A stretch of 64,000 nt of DNA from Apoda limacodes (taxonomy: Eukaryota; Arthropoda; Insecta; Lepidoptera; Limacodidae), in NCBI GenBank assembly GCA_946406115.1, contig OX291552.1, positions 3,658,001 through 3,722,000 of the forward strand. The letters run 5' to 3'. A program made the translations under genes and the position numbers. The notes under the pieces are model-generated. The model was not told the DNA's origin. It ran no database searches and was given only the letters and a program-made list of their open reading frames with translations. Of this stretch, positions 1 through 12,700 are shown one piece after another. Positions within the stretch are counted from its first letter, which is position 1. Each line of letters begins with the position of its first letter.

Positions 1-627
1 AAAAAGGCCACAGGTATAAATGAAGGAATTAAAATATATAAAAATTCTAAACGTACCTATCGCTAAGTAGGTTAATTGTGATTTATAAACTTGACCTCGA
101 CACTCATCAATTTCATTAATCAAAATGTAATATAAAATAAGATTGAACTTAAATTTGATAAATTTAAATAATTTAATGAATCACAACATATTGTCAAGGA
201 GCTCGTGGCCCAGTAACATTCGTCTATCAGTAACGATAAGCGATGCTAAGCAACGTCGGGCGTGGTCAGTTATTGGATGGGTAACCGTCTAGAGGCACAT
301 TTTCATGTACTTGTCCGTGCTTCAGAGGGCACGTTAGTTTATCATATGATAGCAGTTGTGAAGCTAAGTTAAAAGAATTCCAACAGTGTAGTTGTAACTA
401 ACTCGACAACGTCTGCCAGTTCGCACTAAGCCAGCGCGGTGGACTATGGCCTAAGCGTCAAAAGGCCTGTGTCCATGTCTTAGGGACAAATAACGACTGA
501 GGCAAAAATAAAAATATGTCACTATCTTTTAGCCTTTATGTCTTTGTAGTGATGCGAATGAGATATCATGACGACCGATGTAAGAATAACATGTCTTAAC
601 TTATAAGAACTAGGTAGATTGGCTTAC
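1..627. other. Intronic stretch, nothing recognised
   Basis: Downstream of the last identified Cht7 exon. On the minus strand I looked for the start of the second GH18 domain (a YYTNW-like motif) and did not find it. AT-rich at the low end, no repeat family identified. Confidence 0.5.
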
Positions 628-746
628 CCGAGCCAGGGTCAGGGGTTGCTGGAGGCTCCGGAGTGACGACCCACGCGGGAGTGGTGCTGCTGGGCGCCTC
701 GGTGCTGGCGGCGGCTGGGCTCGGCCGACGGTTGCCGTTCTTGAAC
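628..746 (-). CDS. Cht7: Cht7 exon: Pro/Ser/Thr linker
   Basis: 119 nt, acceptor AGCAACAG, donor GTAAGC. Encodes RFKNGNRRPSPAAASTEAPS and then a Pro-rich tail, further linker. Locally GC-rich compared with the flanks, as expected for coding sequence here. Ends in phase 1; the next exon is outside the window or too short to recognise in 1..627. Confidence 0.78.
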
Positions 747-3700
747 CTGTTGCTAACATAACATAGTTACGTTACGTGATGGCATCCGTGAATAACTTAA
801 GTGAATTCAGGGTGGCAGTAGAGGAGTTCAAGTTATGTAAGTTGCAAGGTATGCTATTGTCATTATGACCCCTCTTTGTTGAAAAATGTTGAACCTTTAT
901 GCTTCAATCACGCAGTGATTCAACGATAAATTACAAGATCTCTCTACCTAGAATGGTAGAGAACAATCATCTATCTATTTATTATTAGGGTTCCGTTGAA
1001 AAATGGCAAAAACGGAACCCTTATAAATTCATCTCGTCCGTCTGTCCGTATGTCACAGTTTTATAATCCAAGAATTCAATGAGGCTTTACATCAAGGTGT
1101 ATTACATGTCGTCTTTAACCGAGGGATGAAATTTTCCCACCCCATCGTATGAGATATTGTTGGATAGGACTTCAAACATGAATTTTGATTTTTAGATAAA
1201 TTTTATTTCAAAGTCGAAAATGTTGTGGCCTTCCAAACTTGACCGGTTTCTTATAGTTATTTGTAGTTAGGCTAAGGGCAGTTATTTCATATAACAAAAC
1301 TTGTTTTCTTATTTAGATATCTTGAGCGGAGGGATTAGATAGCCTCTGAAAAGAAGGCGTTAACTCTTAGGCTTTAGGTTGACAGTGATGGAACATTTAC
1401 AGTAAGTTTATATCACTCTTTAACGACAGTCTAAATTTCACATCATTTGAAGAATCCACTCCGCTAACATAGAGGACGTGAGAATTTGAACTGAATATTT
1501 CCTGTGTCACAGTTATAATTTAGCTATGAATATTTTAGGCTTTAGAACCAATGGGAATTAACTTCTAAGCTTTTGAAAGTATTTATGCAAGTGAATGAGG
1601 CCAAAGAAGTATGCCTTGATCGAAGTTAGTGGATAGCTTTGGTCTCTGCCTAGACCTAATCGGTACTTTAACCTTATTACTTAGTCACTTAAAAATAAAA
1701 AAAAGGCTATTTACCTGATGGCGCTGGAAATCTTTTGTTTTGGATTTAGTTTGGATCGTGGTGGAGGTGCGGAGGTGGTAGTGGTAGACGTGGTTGTGGT
1801 GGAAGACTCTCGAGACCTTGGCCGCGTCCTCCGCCTGCCGCCGCCCACGCCTTGAGACGGGGACTTGCTGTCGGCCTTCTTGGTTATAACTTCGTTACCT
1901 TTGTTCCTGAAAAAACCATACATTTATGTATACATACATGTATATATTATCAGTGGCTAGATACACACCTACATTATAATGAGAGGGTCAGCCTATATTC
2001 CGCTTTGCTTAAGAAGACAACTTACTCCAAGCAGTGCCAAATTCTTAAATATTGTTATTGCAAGAAGTAGTTCTTGATGGAAAGTAAAGTAATGTAAATA
2101 TAAAAATAATCTATATTTTCCACGTCTGCAAGTAGGTATGTATACGGTGTAAAATCTTAATGCCTAAGTTAAATCGGCCTTAAAATGTTGAGCTTTTAAA
2201 GACCTTATTACATTAAAATTTTAGTCAATTCCATTTTGCGCACTGCATTTGCTTGCATTGGGTTATTTGACGTATGTCCGTTTCTTGGAGTATATGCTTG
2301 TAACAAATGGTGGATCCGTCACGTGATGTACTAACTTTGAATCATTGTCGTATACTTCCTATGTCAAAATTACTTCACCATATAATATAGAATAAAGCTT
2401 GGTTTGAAACTTTTGATTAAGTAATTACGATAATCAGATGTAATTTCAAAGCGAAATGACGGTTGAAAAGGTGATCTATATTTTCATGGGCTGCCTGTAA
2501 ATTGACAGATTGTGAAATTAACAGAACCATAATAATATGAATAAAGTTTGGTTTAATGGAAAAAGCAGTAGTATACTAACGCGAGCTTCGAGACGTAGGC
2601 TTCCTTCGCAGCTTCGATGAGCGGGTAGGGCTTCCCGTGACACGTCCCTCGGAAGTCGTCGTTGTCGATTGACCAGAACATTATACCTGCAGAGGAACAC
2701 ACAAGACTATACACTGTGTGTCAAACTAAATTTAAGCAATTACAAAACAAAACTCTTCTCCGTCATTTAAAGTTTTTTTTTTACATTTGGACACTTATCT
2801 CCCGTAACCAGTGCAGCAGTGACACGTAATTTTAATATATATATAGATAAGATATGTTATTTTAATTCGTTTAGTTATTTGTGTTCAAATAATAAAAAAA
2901 TATGTAAATATATGTTACCTCCAAGTCCATTTTCAGCTACGTAGTCGGCCTTCTTCTTGACTATGTCGATGTCGTCATACCCGACCCACTGCTTTCCTCT
3001 GTACGCAACCGGGCCCATCGCGTTAGCAAAGGGTCGCATCACAGTCCACGGTTCATCATTGTCTATCTCATCTTCCTCCTCTTCTTCTTCTTCTTCTTCA
3101 TATTCCTCTTCAGAAACCGTTTTCTTCTTCTTTTCTTTAGGCATAAGGGATTCGCAAATCTAGAAGATTAAGACAAGTAATGTTAAATCCTTGAAATTCA
3201 TCGCGTTTTATTAAATAACAAAATCTGAATAGGAGTACTTACCTCATAATAAGCTAAATATCCTTTCTCCCGGGTGGCAACACCTTGTTCCCCTGGTCCG
3301 TCCGCGGGGGATCCGAGCTCGTATGCGTCCGGGTTGAACAGGGTGTAGGAACGTCCGTATGTTGGGATACCCAAGACTAGTTTTTCTCTATCAGCACCGT
3401 TTTCTAGGTAGAATTTTATTGTATAATCCTGAAAATTATATCAAAAATAGTATCAGGTAAGAATATAAATATATTTGTAGTTTGTGATGCTAATATAATT
3501 GCAAAATCTGCCCCTGCCCGCTGAAAAAAGTCATCTGGATTTATGATAATTTTGACCTACATTGCAGCATTACATCGAAAGTGTCGTGTAATCGTTAAGA
3601 GCAATGTATATCATAATCATATCAGAACCAGATGACTTTTACTGCCTCGATTCAAATTTGCAACATCTCTAATCTATGATCTTTCTAGAGACCAAGCACA

Positions 3701-6700
3701 GAGAGCAAGTATGGAGAATTAGTATAGAGAGCTCGTAAAGAGAATCAATATAGCGAGCAAGTATAGATAACCTTTATAGAGAGCAAGTTAGGATAACTAG
3801 AATAGAGAGCAAGTACAGAAAGCAAGTGTAGATAACCAGTATAGAGAGCAAGTATATTTTTATTTTATTTATTGTATTCTTTATTGCACTAAACATATAT
3901 ATTAAAAATAAAAAGAAACAAAGATAACCAGTGTAAAAAGCAAGTATAGATAACGAGTATGGAAAGCAAGTATAGAGAACCAGTATAGAGGGCAAGTATT
4001 GATAACTAGTATAGGGAGCAAGTAAAGATATTCAGTATAGAGAGTACGTACCTACAGAAAGCCAATATATAAAGCGAGTATAGATAACCAGTATCGAGAG
4101 CAATTATAGAGAACCAGTAAAGAGAGCAAGTATAGAGAACCAGTATAGCAAGCACATATAGGGAGCACTTGCTATACTTATAGGGAGCGAGTATAGAGAG
4201 CATGTATAGAGGACAAGTATAGCGTGCAAGTATGGAAAACCAGTATAAAGAGCAAGTATAGAGAACCAGTATAGAGAGTAAGTATAGATAACCAGTATAG
4301 AGGGCAAGTATAGATAACCAGTATAGAGAGCAAGTATAGATAACCAGTATAGAGAGCAAGTATAGATAACCAGTATAGAGAACCAGTATAGATAACCAGT
4401 ATAGAGAGTAAGTATAGATAACCAGTATAGAGAACCAGTATGGAAAGCAACTATAGATAACCAGTATAGAGAGCAAGTGTAGAGAACCAATATAGAGTGT
4501 GTATATAGAACCAATATAAAGAGCAAGTATAGAAAGCCAGTATAGAGAGCAAGAACAGGGAGCAAGTATAGAGAGCAAGTATAAAGAGCAAGTATACAGA
4601 ACAAGTATAAAAAGCAAGTTAAAAATTACGTATTATGCATGAAAAATCGGGCAACAGCAAGCTGAACTCAGGCAGCAAGGGTTTTGTATTATTTTACGGT
4701 TACCTATTATAAATTAATACATGCTATTGACTGTTCTACAATCACTGCATGTTTGATTTGATTTTGATTTTGTTTGTTAAGACATTCGCTATAATAACAC
4801 ATATTCTGTAAAATATCTAACTGTTACGGTTAAAAAGATACGGCCCTTAAAGGTAGGACTGACAGACAGACAAATAGACAGACGCGGTAGGCTTAGTAAT
4901 AGGCGAACCCACATTGCACTCTTAAGCACAGAACCTTAAGCAGAAAAATACTACTTTGTTTTGTAAGTATTAGTTGTTCACTATCAAACTTAATCAAAAC
5001 AACAATTTTAATAATTACATGTAATAAGTACATATTTGAAATATGTACTAATATTGTGGAACGGGCTCCCTGCCAAGGTTTACTCTAGAAGTCCCTATTT
5101 TAGTCACAATATGGGGTTCTTCAAAAAAATAAATTAATAGATAAAAGGTTGGCAACTCGCGGGTAATGCACCAGTGTTGCAAGCGTGCATAGGGTAAGAT
5201 ATACATAAGGCGGACCGCAATCTTCTTTTTCAGTTTGGTGGAATCGAAAAAAATAACGAACTCACGAATTCGGTAAAACAATAAAAAAAACCTTTTTAAT
5301 ATTTCTTTCTAAACATAAACGTGTGGACTTTTGAGTTTTGCTTTCCGTCTATTTGAGTCAAGGAAAAAATATTTTCTAGTTTTTAGTCCATTTATAAAAA
5401 CCTGGTATATTAAAAAGATTCAGCAGTTGGGTCATTACCCACTGAGCCACGGAGCCGTTTGTAGCTACATTATACGTGAGTTGCTACGGTGTGCTCGATG
5501 CTCAGTACTAGTTACGGATAAGTCCGTACCCAAGGGTAGGCCACCAATATGACGCCAGTCCTCTGGCCAACTCATTTGAAACGGAACGCAAAGGTAGTAA
5601 TATAGTAGATAGTATGAGTGACTCACAATGTTAAGTTCATCGTCGACGCTGTACTCGCTGGGTTCCTCGATGGGGTACAGTGGTGCGTGGTGGTTGACGG
5701 CTGGCTCGAACGCCGAGTGGTAGTCGTATGTCAGCAGGTTCATCCAGTCCAGATATCTGAAGACAAGTCATCAATCATGTTATTACCTACTACGAGTAGC
5801 TGGTCCGGCAGACGTTGTTCTGCCCTTGAAGTTGATGCGCTGTAGCACTATCTGTTACAACAAAGAGTAACATTACTCAAGGCTCCACCCGCGCGGATTT
5901 CTATTAGATACTAACCCAATCCGGACATGTTTATGCCGATGTCGTAGCTATCTGGTTAAATTAGCCAGTTTTTTAGACGCCTAGGCAGATCGTCAAGTAT
6001 GGAAAAGAAAGGAACAGAAATCGCACTGTATAAGTCATGTATGTTGGGTTTGGTCAGTTTGTCTTGCGTTAACGTATGTAAATTCGGAGCGGGCAAAGCG
6101 GGTGGAGCGTTCCAGCCAAGTTTCATATGACGACTATAATATCTATAAGGATTCCGTTTTTTGCCATTTGGCTACGGAACCCTAAAAATCGTCTCGCTCT
6201 GTAAAGTACGCAACAAAAAAATATTTCCGTTCAAAATTCTTATCTACCTATGAACCCGTGGTCGCACTCGCACGCCACCTTGCCATAAGACTGGTTTACT
6301 TAACGATACAATTTTTTTTATTTGATCTGAGTACCTACATTTTAAAATAGTTTTTAGGTAATATAAGAGAGGTAGGGCACTGCAAGTACTCGCTCGAATA
6401 AGCCACCCGAACAACTGAAGCAGGGCATAGCGAGTACTTGCTCGAATGAGCGGCCCGAACTGGGGAAGTACCTCCACCTTACAGAAAACCGCGGCCATAA
6501 TAACACTAACATTGAGTAGTGTTGTGTTCCTGGCGGTGAGTAAGGTTGCCAGAGCTCTTTGAGGATTCGCTGCGCGGACAGCGGAGGACCGGCGGTTCTT
6601 GTTGCTGTCATGCTCGGCGTAGACGCGGCGTGCTGGTTCGGCGGTCAGGGAGACCTGATGAAACGGCTGACCGCTGGCCGCCCGCAGGTTGAACGGGATC

Positions 6701-9700
6701 CCGAACCCAGGGATCACTTAATCTCCGCCCTGGGAGGCTGATTCGCCAGCCTGTGTAAAGTATCTGAAGTGGTAGTCGTGCCGGAGAAGGAGACCGGAGT
6801 GGACCCGGCTACTACAACAGAGGGGGATCAGGGGCCCTTCCGCCCGCCGTGCCAGCAACCGTATCATCTGTGGCCAGCTTGGGCAGTTCTAGTACCGCAC
6901 CTTTTGTCCTCTATGCTGTCAGTGCAGTGAATCCTCATCTTTAATCTAAATAACCCTTTCAAAAAAAAAAAAATATGGCAAGAAATAAAAGAAAAAGAGT
7001 TTATTCAGCGGCCATCCACATTTAATGTGGACTTTTGTAACATTAGGGGTATTCACGCAAATCTTAACGCAGTCCACCTCCATCTGGAGATTGCGCAGCC
7101 GACCATTCTTTTTCTAACGGAGACGCAGATATCCTGCCCGGCCGATACATCATACCTTCATTATCCCGGTTACAAACTTGAGCACAATTTTGTGAGTCGT
7201 GCCGGTGTATGTATGTTCGTCCGGGAGGATATCTGCTGTCGCCGCCTTCATAGCGTTGAAGACAGGGACCTGTCGATATTGTGGGTGCGCGTAGATTACG
7301 GCGGCCACACTCGTATCTATGCGTGCCTATACAGGTCTCATAGCGGTGACACGGACGTAACTCGACTCTTCACGCACCTGAGTTTGACGACTGACAAAGT
7401 TCTAGAGCAATATCCCACAGCAGAACTAGTTATTTTGGGAGACTTTAACGCCCACCATCGCGAGTGGCTCAGTTCTCGAACCAATAACTATGCTGGGATA
7501 TCTGCTCATGAATTTGCTCTGACCTATGGATTCTCTCAGCTGGTACTTTCTCCAACGAGAATACCAGATATAGAGGAACATACGAGCTCCTTACTGGACC
7601 TTCTGCTGACTACTCGTCCGGACGGATACTCCGTCTCAGTGGATGCGCCTCTTGGCTCCTCGGACCACTGTCTCGTTCGGACTCCAGTGTCATGCACACA
7701 ACCTGATCCTTCTGGGCCAACTAATTGGCGTCGTGTGTGGCACTATAAGTCGGCAGACTGGGATGGATTGCGAGAATTTTACGCATCGTACCCGTGGAGG
7801 CAGATCTGCTTTAACTCAGAAGATCCTGACGTCTGCGCAGCCGCAGTCACTGAGACAATCCTTGCTGGTATGGAATGCTATATTCCTAACCCGCGAGTAG
7901 CTGCCGGCGTCAAAAAACGACCGTGGTTTAATAGGTCTTGCAGAAAAGCTAAAATTCTGAAGCAAAATGCATATGAGGCTTGGACCACGGCTCGTTTTAA
8001 TAAGGATCCGAATATTTCTGAGTTAAAACGCAAATTAAATGCTGCCTCGAGGTTCAGTAAGAAAGCAACTGCCAGAGCAAAATTCCAATTCATCGGCAAA
8101 ATAGGTGGGCGACTTGCGAGCTATCCTTCTGGGAGTCGTGCTTTCTGGTCGCTTGCCAAAGCTGCCGAAGGGAACTTCTGCCAGTCGTCGTTACCACCAC
8201 TGCGAAAGACCGATGGTGACTTGGCCCATAGTGCTAAAGAGAAAGCCGATCTACTGGGCAGTCTCTTTGCCTCGAACTCGAATATGAACGATGAAGGCGC
8301 TGTACCACCTACTATACCGTGGTGCGGTAAGACCATGCCGGAAATCTCCATAACGCAGCGGGAGGTAAGGCGGGCGTTACTTTCTCTAGACGTTCATAAG
8401 TCGAGTGGGCCAGACGGTATACCAGCATTGGTGCTTAAGCAGTGTGCTCCTGAGTTATGTCCTGTACTCACGCGCCTCTTCGCGCTTTCCTACCACACTA
8501 GGCAATTTCCGTCTTCATGGAAGACTGCGAATGTGCACCCGGTGCCCAAAAAGGGCGATAGATCAGATCCATCGAATTACAGGCCTATCGCTATTACCTC
8601 TCTCCTCTCTAAGGTGATGGAGCGTGTGATCAACACACAGCTTCTAAGATACCTAGAAGTACACGATCTGGTCAGTGACCGTCAATATGGCTTTCGCCAC
8701 GGTCGCTCGACTGGTGACCTTCTAGTGTATCTCACACACCGATGGGCACTAGCCATTGAGAGTCAGGGGGAGGCATTGGCATGTAGCCTGGACATAGCGA
8801 AGGCGTTCGATCGGGTCTGGCACCGCGGTCTTCTATCGAAGTTGCCATCTTACGGAGTGCCCGAGGGTTTGTGCAAATGGGTGGCTAGCTTTTTGTCCGG
8901 CAGACGCATACGAGCCGTAGTTGACGGTAGTTGCTCTGATAGCATGGACATTAATGCTGGTGTCCCGCAAGGCTCTGTGCTGTCTCCTACGCTGTTTCTA
9001 CTGCATATCAATGACATGTTGGACATGAACAAAATACATTGCTATGCAGATGACAGTACTGGAGACGCTTTTTACACGGGTCGTGCAAACATCCCTCGTT
9101 CCGTTGTGGAGGAAAACCGCGGAGAACTTGTGTCTCAAATCGAGACCACACTGTCCTAGGTCTCTGACTGGGGACGGGTAAACTTGGTCCGATTCAACCC
9201 TACAAAGACACAAGTGTGCGCGTTCACCGCTAAGAAAACTCCATTCACTGTAGTCCCACAATTCCAGAACACTCCCCTCTCCATCTCCAAGAGAATTGGG
9301 ATCCTTGGTGTCGACATCTCCAGCGATGTTCAGTTCCGAGATCATTTATCAGATAAGGTGAAGCTGGCGTCCAAAAAACTTGGTGTACTCAACAGAGCGA
9401 AGCAGTACTTCACGTCGGGGCAAAGGTTGTTACTTTACAAGTCGCAAGTTCGGCCCCATATGGAGTACTGCTGCCATCTCTGGGCAGGTGCACCCGGATA
9501 CCAGCTTGGCCCTTTTGACTCGGTTCAACGACGGGCTGTGAGAATTGTCGACGATTCCAAACTCACTTGCGGTATCGAGCCCTTATGTCTGAGGAGAGAC
9601 TTTGCCTCACTGTGTGTGTTCTACCGCTTGTACAATGGGTTGTGTTCTGAGGAATTGTTCGAAATGATGCCCACGGCTACTTTCTACCATCGCACCGATC

Positions 9701-12700
9701 GCCATCGGCAGGGAACCCATTCTCACACTTTAGAACCTAAATGGTCGCGTACAGTGCGGTTTCAGAGAAACTTCCTCCCGCGAACGCTTAAGTTGTGGAA
9801 TGAGCTCCCTGCCAAGGTATTCTGCAAGGAATACAGTATGTAACAGTAAGTTCTTCAAGAAAGAAGTTATTAGATTTCTGAAGGGTCGGCAACGCGCAAG
9901 TGATACCCTTGGTGTTGCAAGCGTCCATAGGCTACGGTGACCGCTTACCATCAGGCGGGCCGTAAGCTTGTTTGCCACCTTAGTGGTATTAAAAAAAAAA
10001 AAAAAAAAAAAAATTGTATTAACAGGTATATGGATATTTTTACTTTATACTATTTATAACCTCAAAGGAAATAACTTAAAAATATCTTTGAATAGAAATA
10101 TTTAATTTTTACTAAAATTTTCAGTTGCCTTACCTTATAAATTAATGAATACAGATAAAAAAAAATTAAACAGGCTTCAAAAATCAATTAAAAAGGCCTA
10201 AAGCATAACTAAAAGTGAACTAGGTTTTCTCTATATATATTCCTGTCAAATTTCATCAGGATCGGTTCAGCTAAACTTTGTCTGTCTGTCTGTTAAAAAA
10301 ATTGATAAAAAATAATGGGATAGCTATGGTAGCTACGAATGTATTCATATTCCTATATAAGCTGTTTTCATCATTACCGCCCACAACACAAAACCCACAC
10401 ATATTACATAACCCGCATGACTGCTGTTAAAAATATAAAAACGTAAAATATTATTTATTACCTGGTTTTATGGATTTTTCGGACAACTATCCGTTTTTGC
10501 TAATTTAAAAACATATCGGTAAGTTTCTAAGTACTATTACTATCTATCTAATTTTAATTATAAAAATATAAAACAAAAATTCCAAGACGTATCTATACGA
10601 TAGATAAGACAATAGTTATTTGTTCAACAAGTGAGCAAAGTTGTTTTTTGTTAAGAGTGCCAACTTTGAATCCCGAGTTAGCGAAGTAGTCTAGAATTGA
10701 ATCACGAGCGTAGCGAGTGATTCTAATATAGACTACTGAGCACAGCGCTTACCACGAAGCGGACCGCTAGCTTCTTTGCCACGTTAGTGCAAATCAAAAG
10801 GCATTATTGTAATCGAATACATAATTCTGAAGATCATCGACTTCCATAAAAGGCAGGGTTAACCTGTTACCACAATCTGAGTATATTGTCCGCGTGGGAA
10901 TGTGGGAGGGCGCAGCACTCACTTTGGTACCTACTTTATCCATTATAAGTATTGTTTTTTTTACCCATACACGTTTAAATAGCATGTTTATTAGCTTTTA
11001 TGTAATTAATTACTTTACGAAGTTATTTTGTGATTTATGATTATAGTTTTTTTATAGCGAGACATATCCATTGGGGTATTTTTTTCATTAATTGCGCAGT
11101 GACAGGACAGACGTAGCATTTATAATATTAATAACAATAATAAACATTTTTTTGGTCATTACACACAACGCCATCTGGTCCACACACAACTAAGCAAAGC
11201 TTGAAAACACCCAGTCTCAAGACAAACACAAACAATAAATGTTTGCCTTGTGCGGGAATCGAACCCACGCCCCTCGATTCAGCAGTTGGGTCATTACCTA
11301 CTGATCTAACTAGCCGACGACGCATGTTTAAAGCATTGAGATAAAATACTAAATTATTGGTTAGAAGTACGTGGTGCGTACAACAAATGCACAAATTATT
11401 TGTTATACGTACTCTTTTGATATACGCAATCAATGATATAAAGTACGGTTTAAACATTACACTAGCTACTATGTATGAAAATATGTTTACATGAAAAATA
11501 TATTGAGGACAAGTACACATTGAATAAGAAATGTTACGAATTTATTTTATATTTATCTGTAAATGTTTAGTACGTACAGTGTTTCTACAAAATCTTGGCA
11601 CATCTTAAAACCACCACAATAGACACAAGTGTGTGTGTGTATTAATAATTACAGAGCAAAACTATCATAGATACCTATCTGTTAATAAACAATAAATTAT
11701 GTGAATATAACACATACACACTAAAAAGTTCACAAGTACAGTAGCGGGGTGCCAAGATTTAATAGACACTCTATACGTGTTGACTGTGCATTTTGACTAC
11801 ACAATCATCTGTAACCTAAAGCTAGTCACCGGAGCAGAGCAAAGGCGATTCGAAACGAATCGCAAAATCGCGTAGATTTACTTTGAAACTGAGTTACCCG
11901 GCGCCCACCCTATAAAATAAACGCGATTCGATCCAACTCGCCGCGGCGAAGTAGAGGATAGTCGTTTGGTACACAGGTACTTAGGGTTAAAACAATTATT
12001 TTGAGCCGCAGTTCTTGAAAATATTTACCTTCGGGGTTATTATGACGTCATCAATTTTTTGTATAGGGTTTGAATTTTTTTCAGAAAAATATTGTGGGGT
12101 ATCAAATTAAAAGACTTCATGAGCCGGGTCTAAATATAAACTACACTATTACCTTTCGGCCAAATATAGGTACTACACTATTGTTGCTAAAAAACAAATC
12201 GGTTTTTTCTAAAAAAAAAATACATTTGAAACGAAAAGAATTAAGCTGATTAGATCATAAACTCTACTACAGCATATCTCGGGGTGCAATAATTTTGAAT
12301 ATACATAATATTTATAAATAACATACGTGTTTACGTTTGAAAAACACAATTTACATCGCAAACATGTTTAGGCAGCGTTCGTGTCAATACTGAGAATACT
12401 TGTTACGAAAATGTGTGCAATAGTTACCACCTACCTTTAGGTAAATAACACGATGTGGGACCTGTCTGACAAAGTCTCACAGTATTTTTATAAGTGACAA
12501 ATGAGAAAATAACTTGATTGAGTTAAATTTGTATCGCGAGTCGAGGGTTGCATATATGAGGGTTACCGGGGAAACGAGTACAACATACGTTAGAGATTAG
12601 AGATAGCCCGTGAAATTTTTTTTTGTAAAATGCAAAACCAAATGAAAATGGTTGACAATATCAAATCTTAAGATGAGACGATTAGTAAGCATTGGCTATT

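Noticed and set aside
2957..3163. Plus-strand frame with a Ser run
   Set aside because: Antisense shadow of the Glu tract in the Cht7 exon.
4006..4617. Long minus-strand open frames with Leu/Tyr/Ile-rich repeats (up to about 200 codons)
   Set aside because: They are the 13-bp minisatellite read in three frames; no independent coding signal.
6244..6717. 157-codon minus-strand ORF
   Set aside because: Antisense to the 5' UTR of LINE copy A, and mirrored at 56217..56576 in copy B; shared because the element is shared.
11905..11935. Promoter with TATAAAATAA
   Set aside because: A single TATA-like word in AT-rich DNA with no gene after it; only mentioned as a weak possibility.
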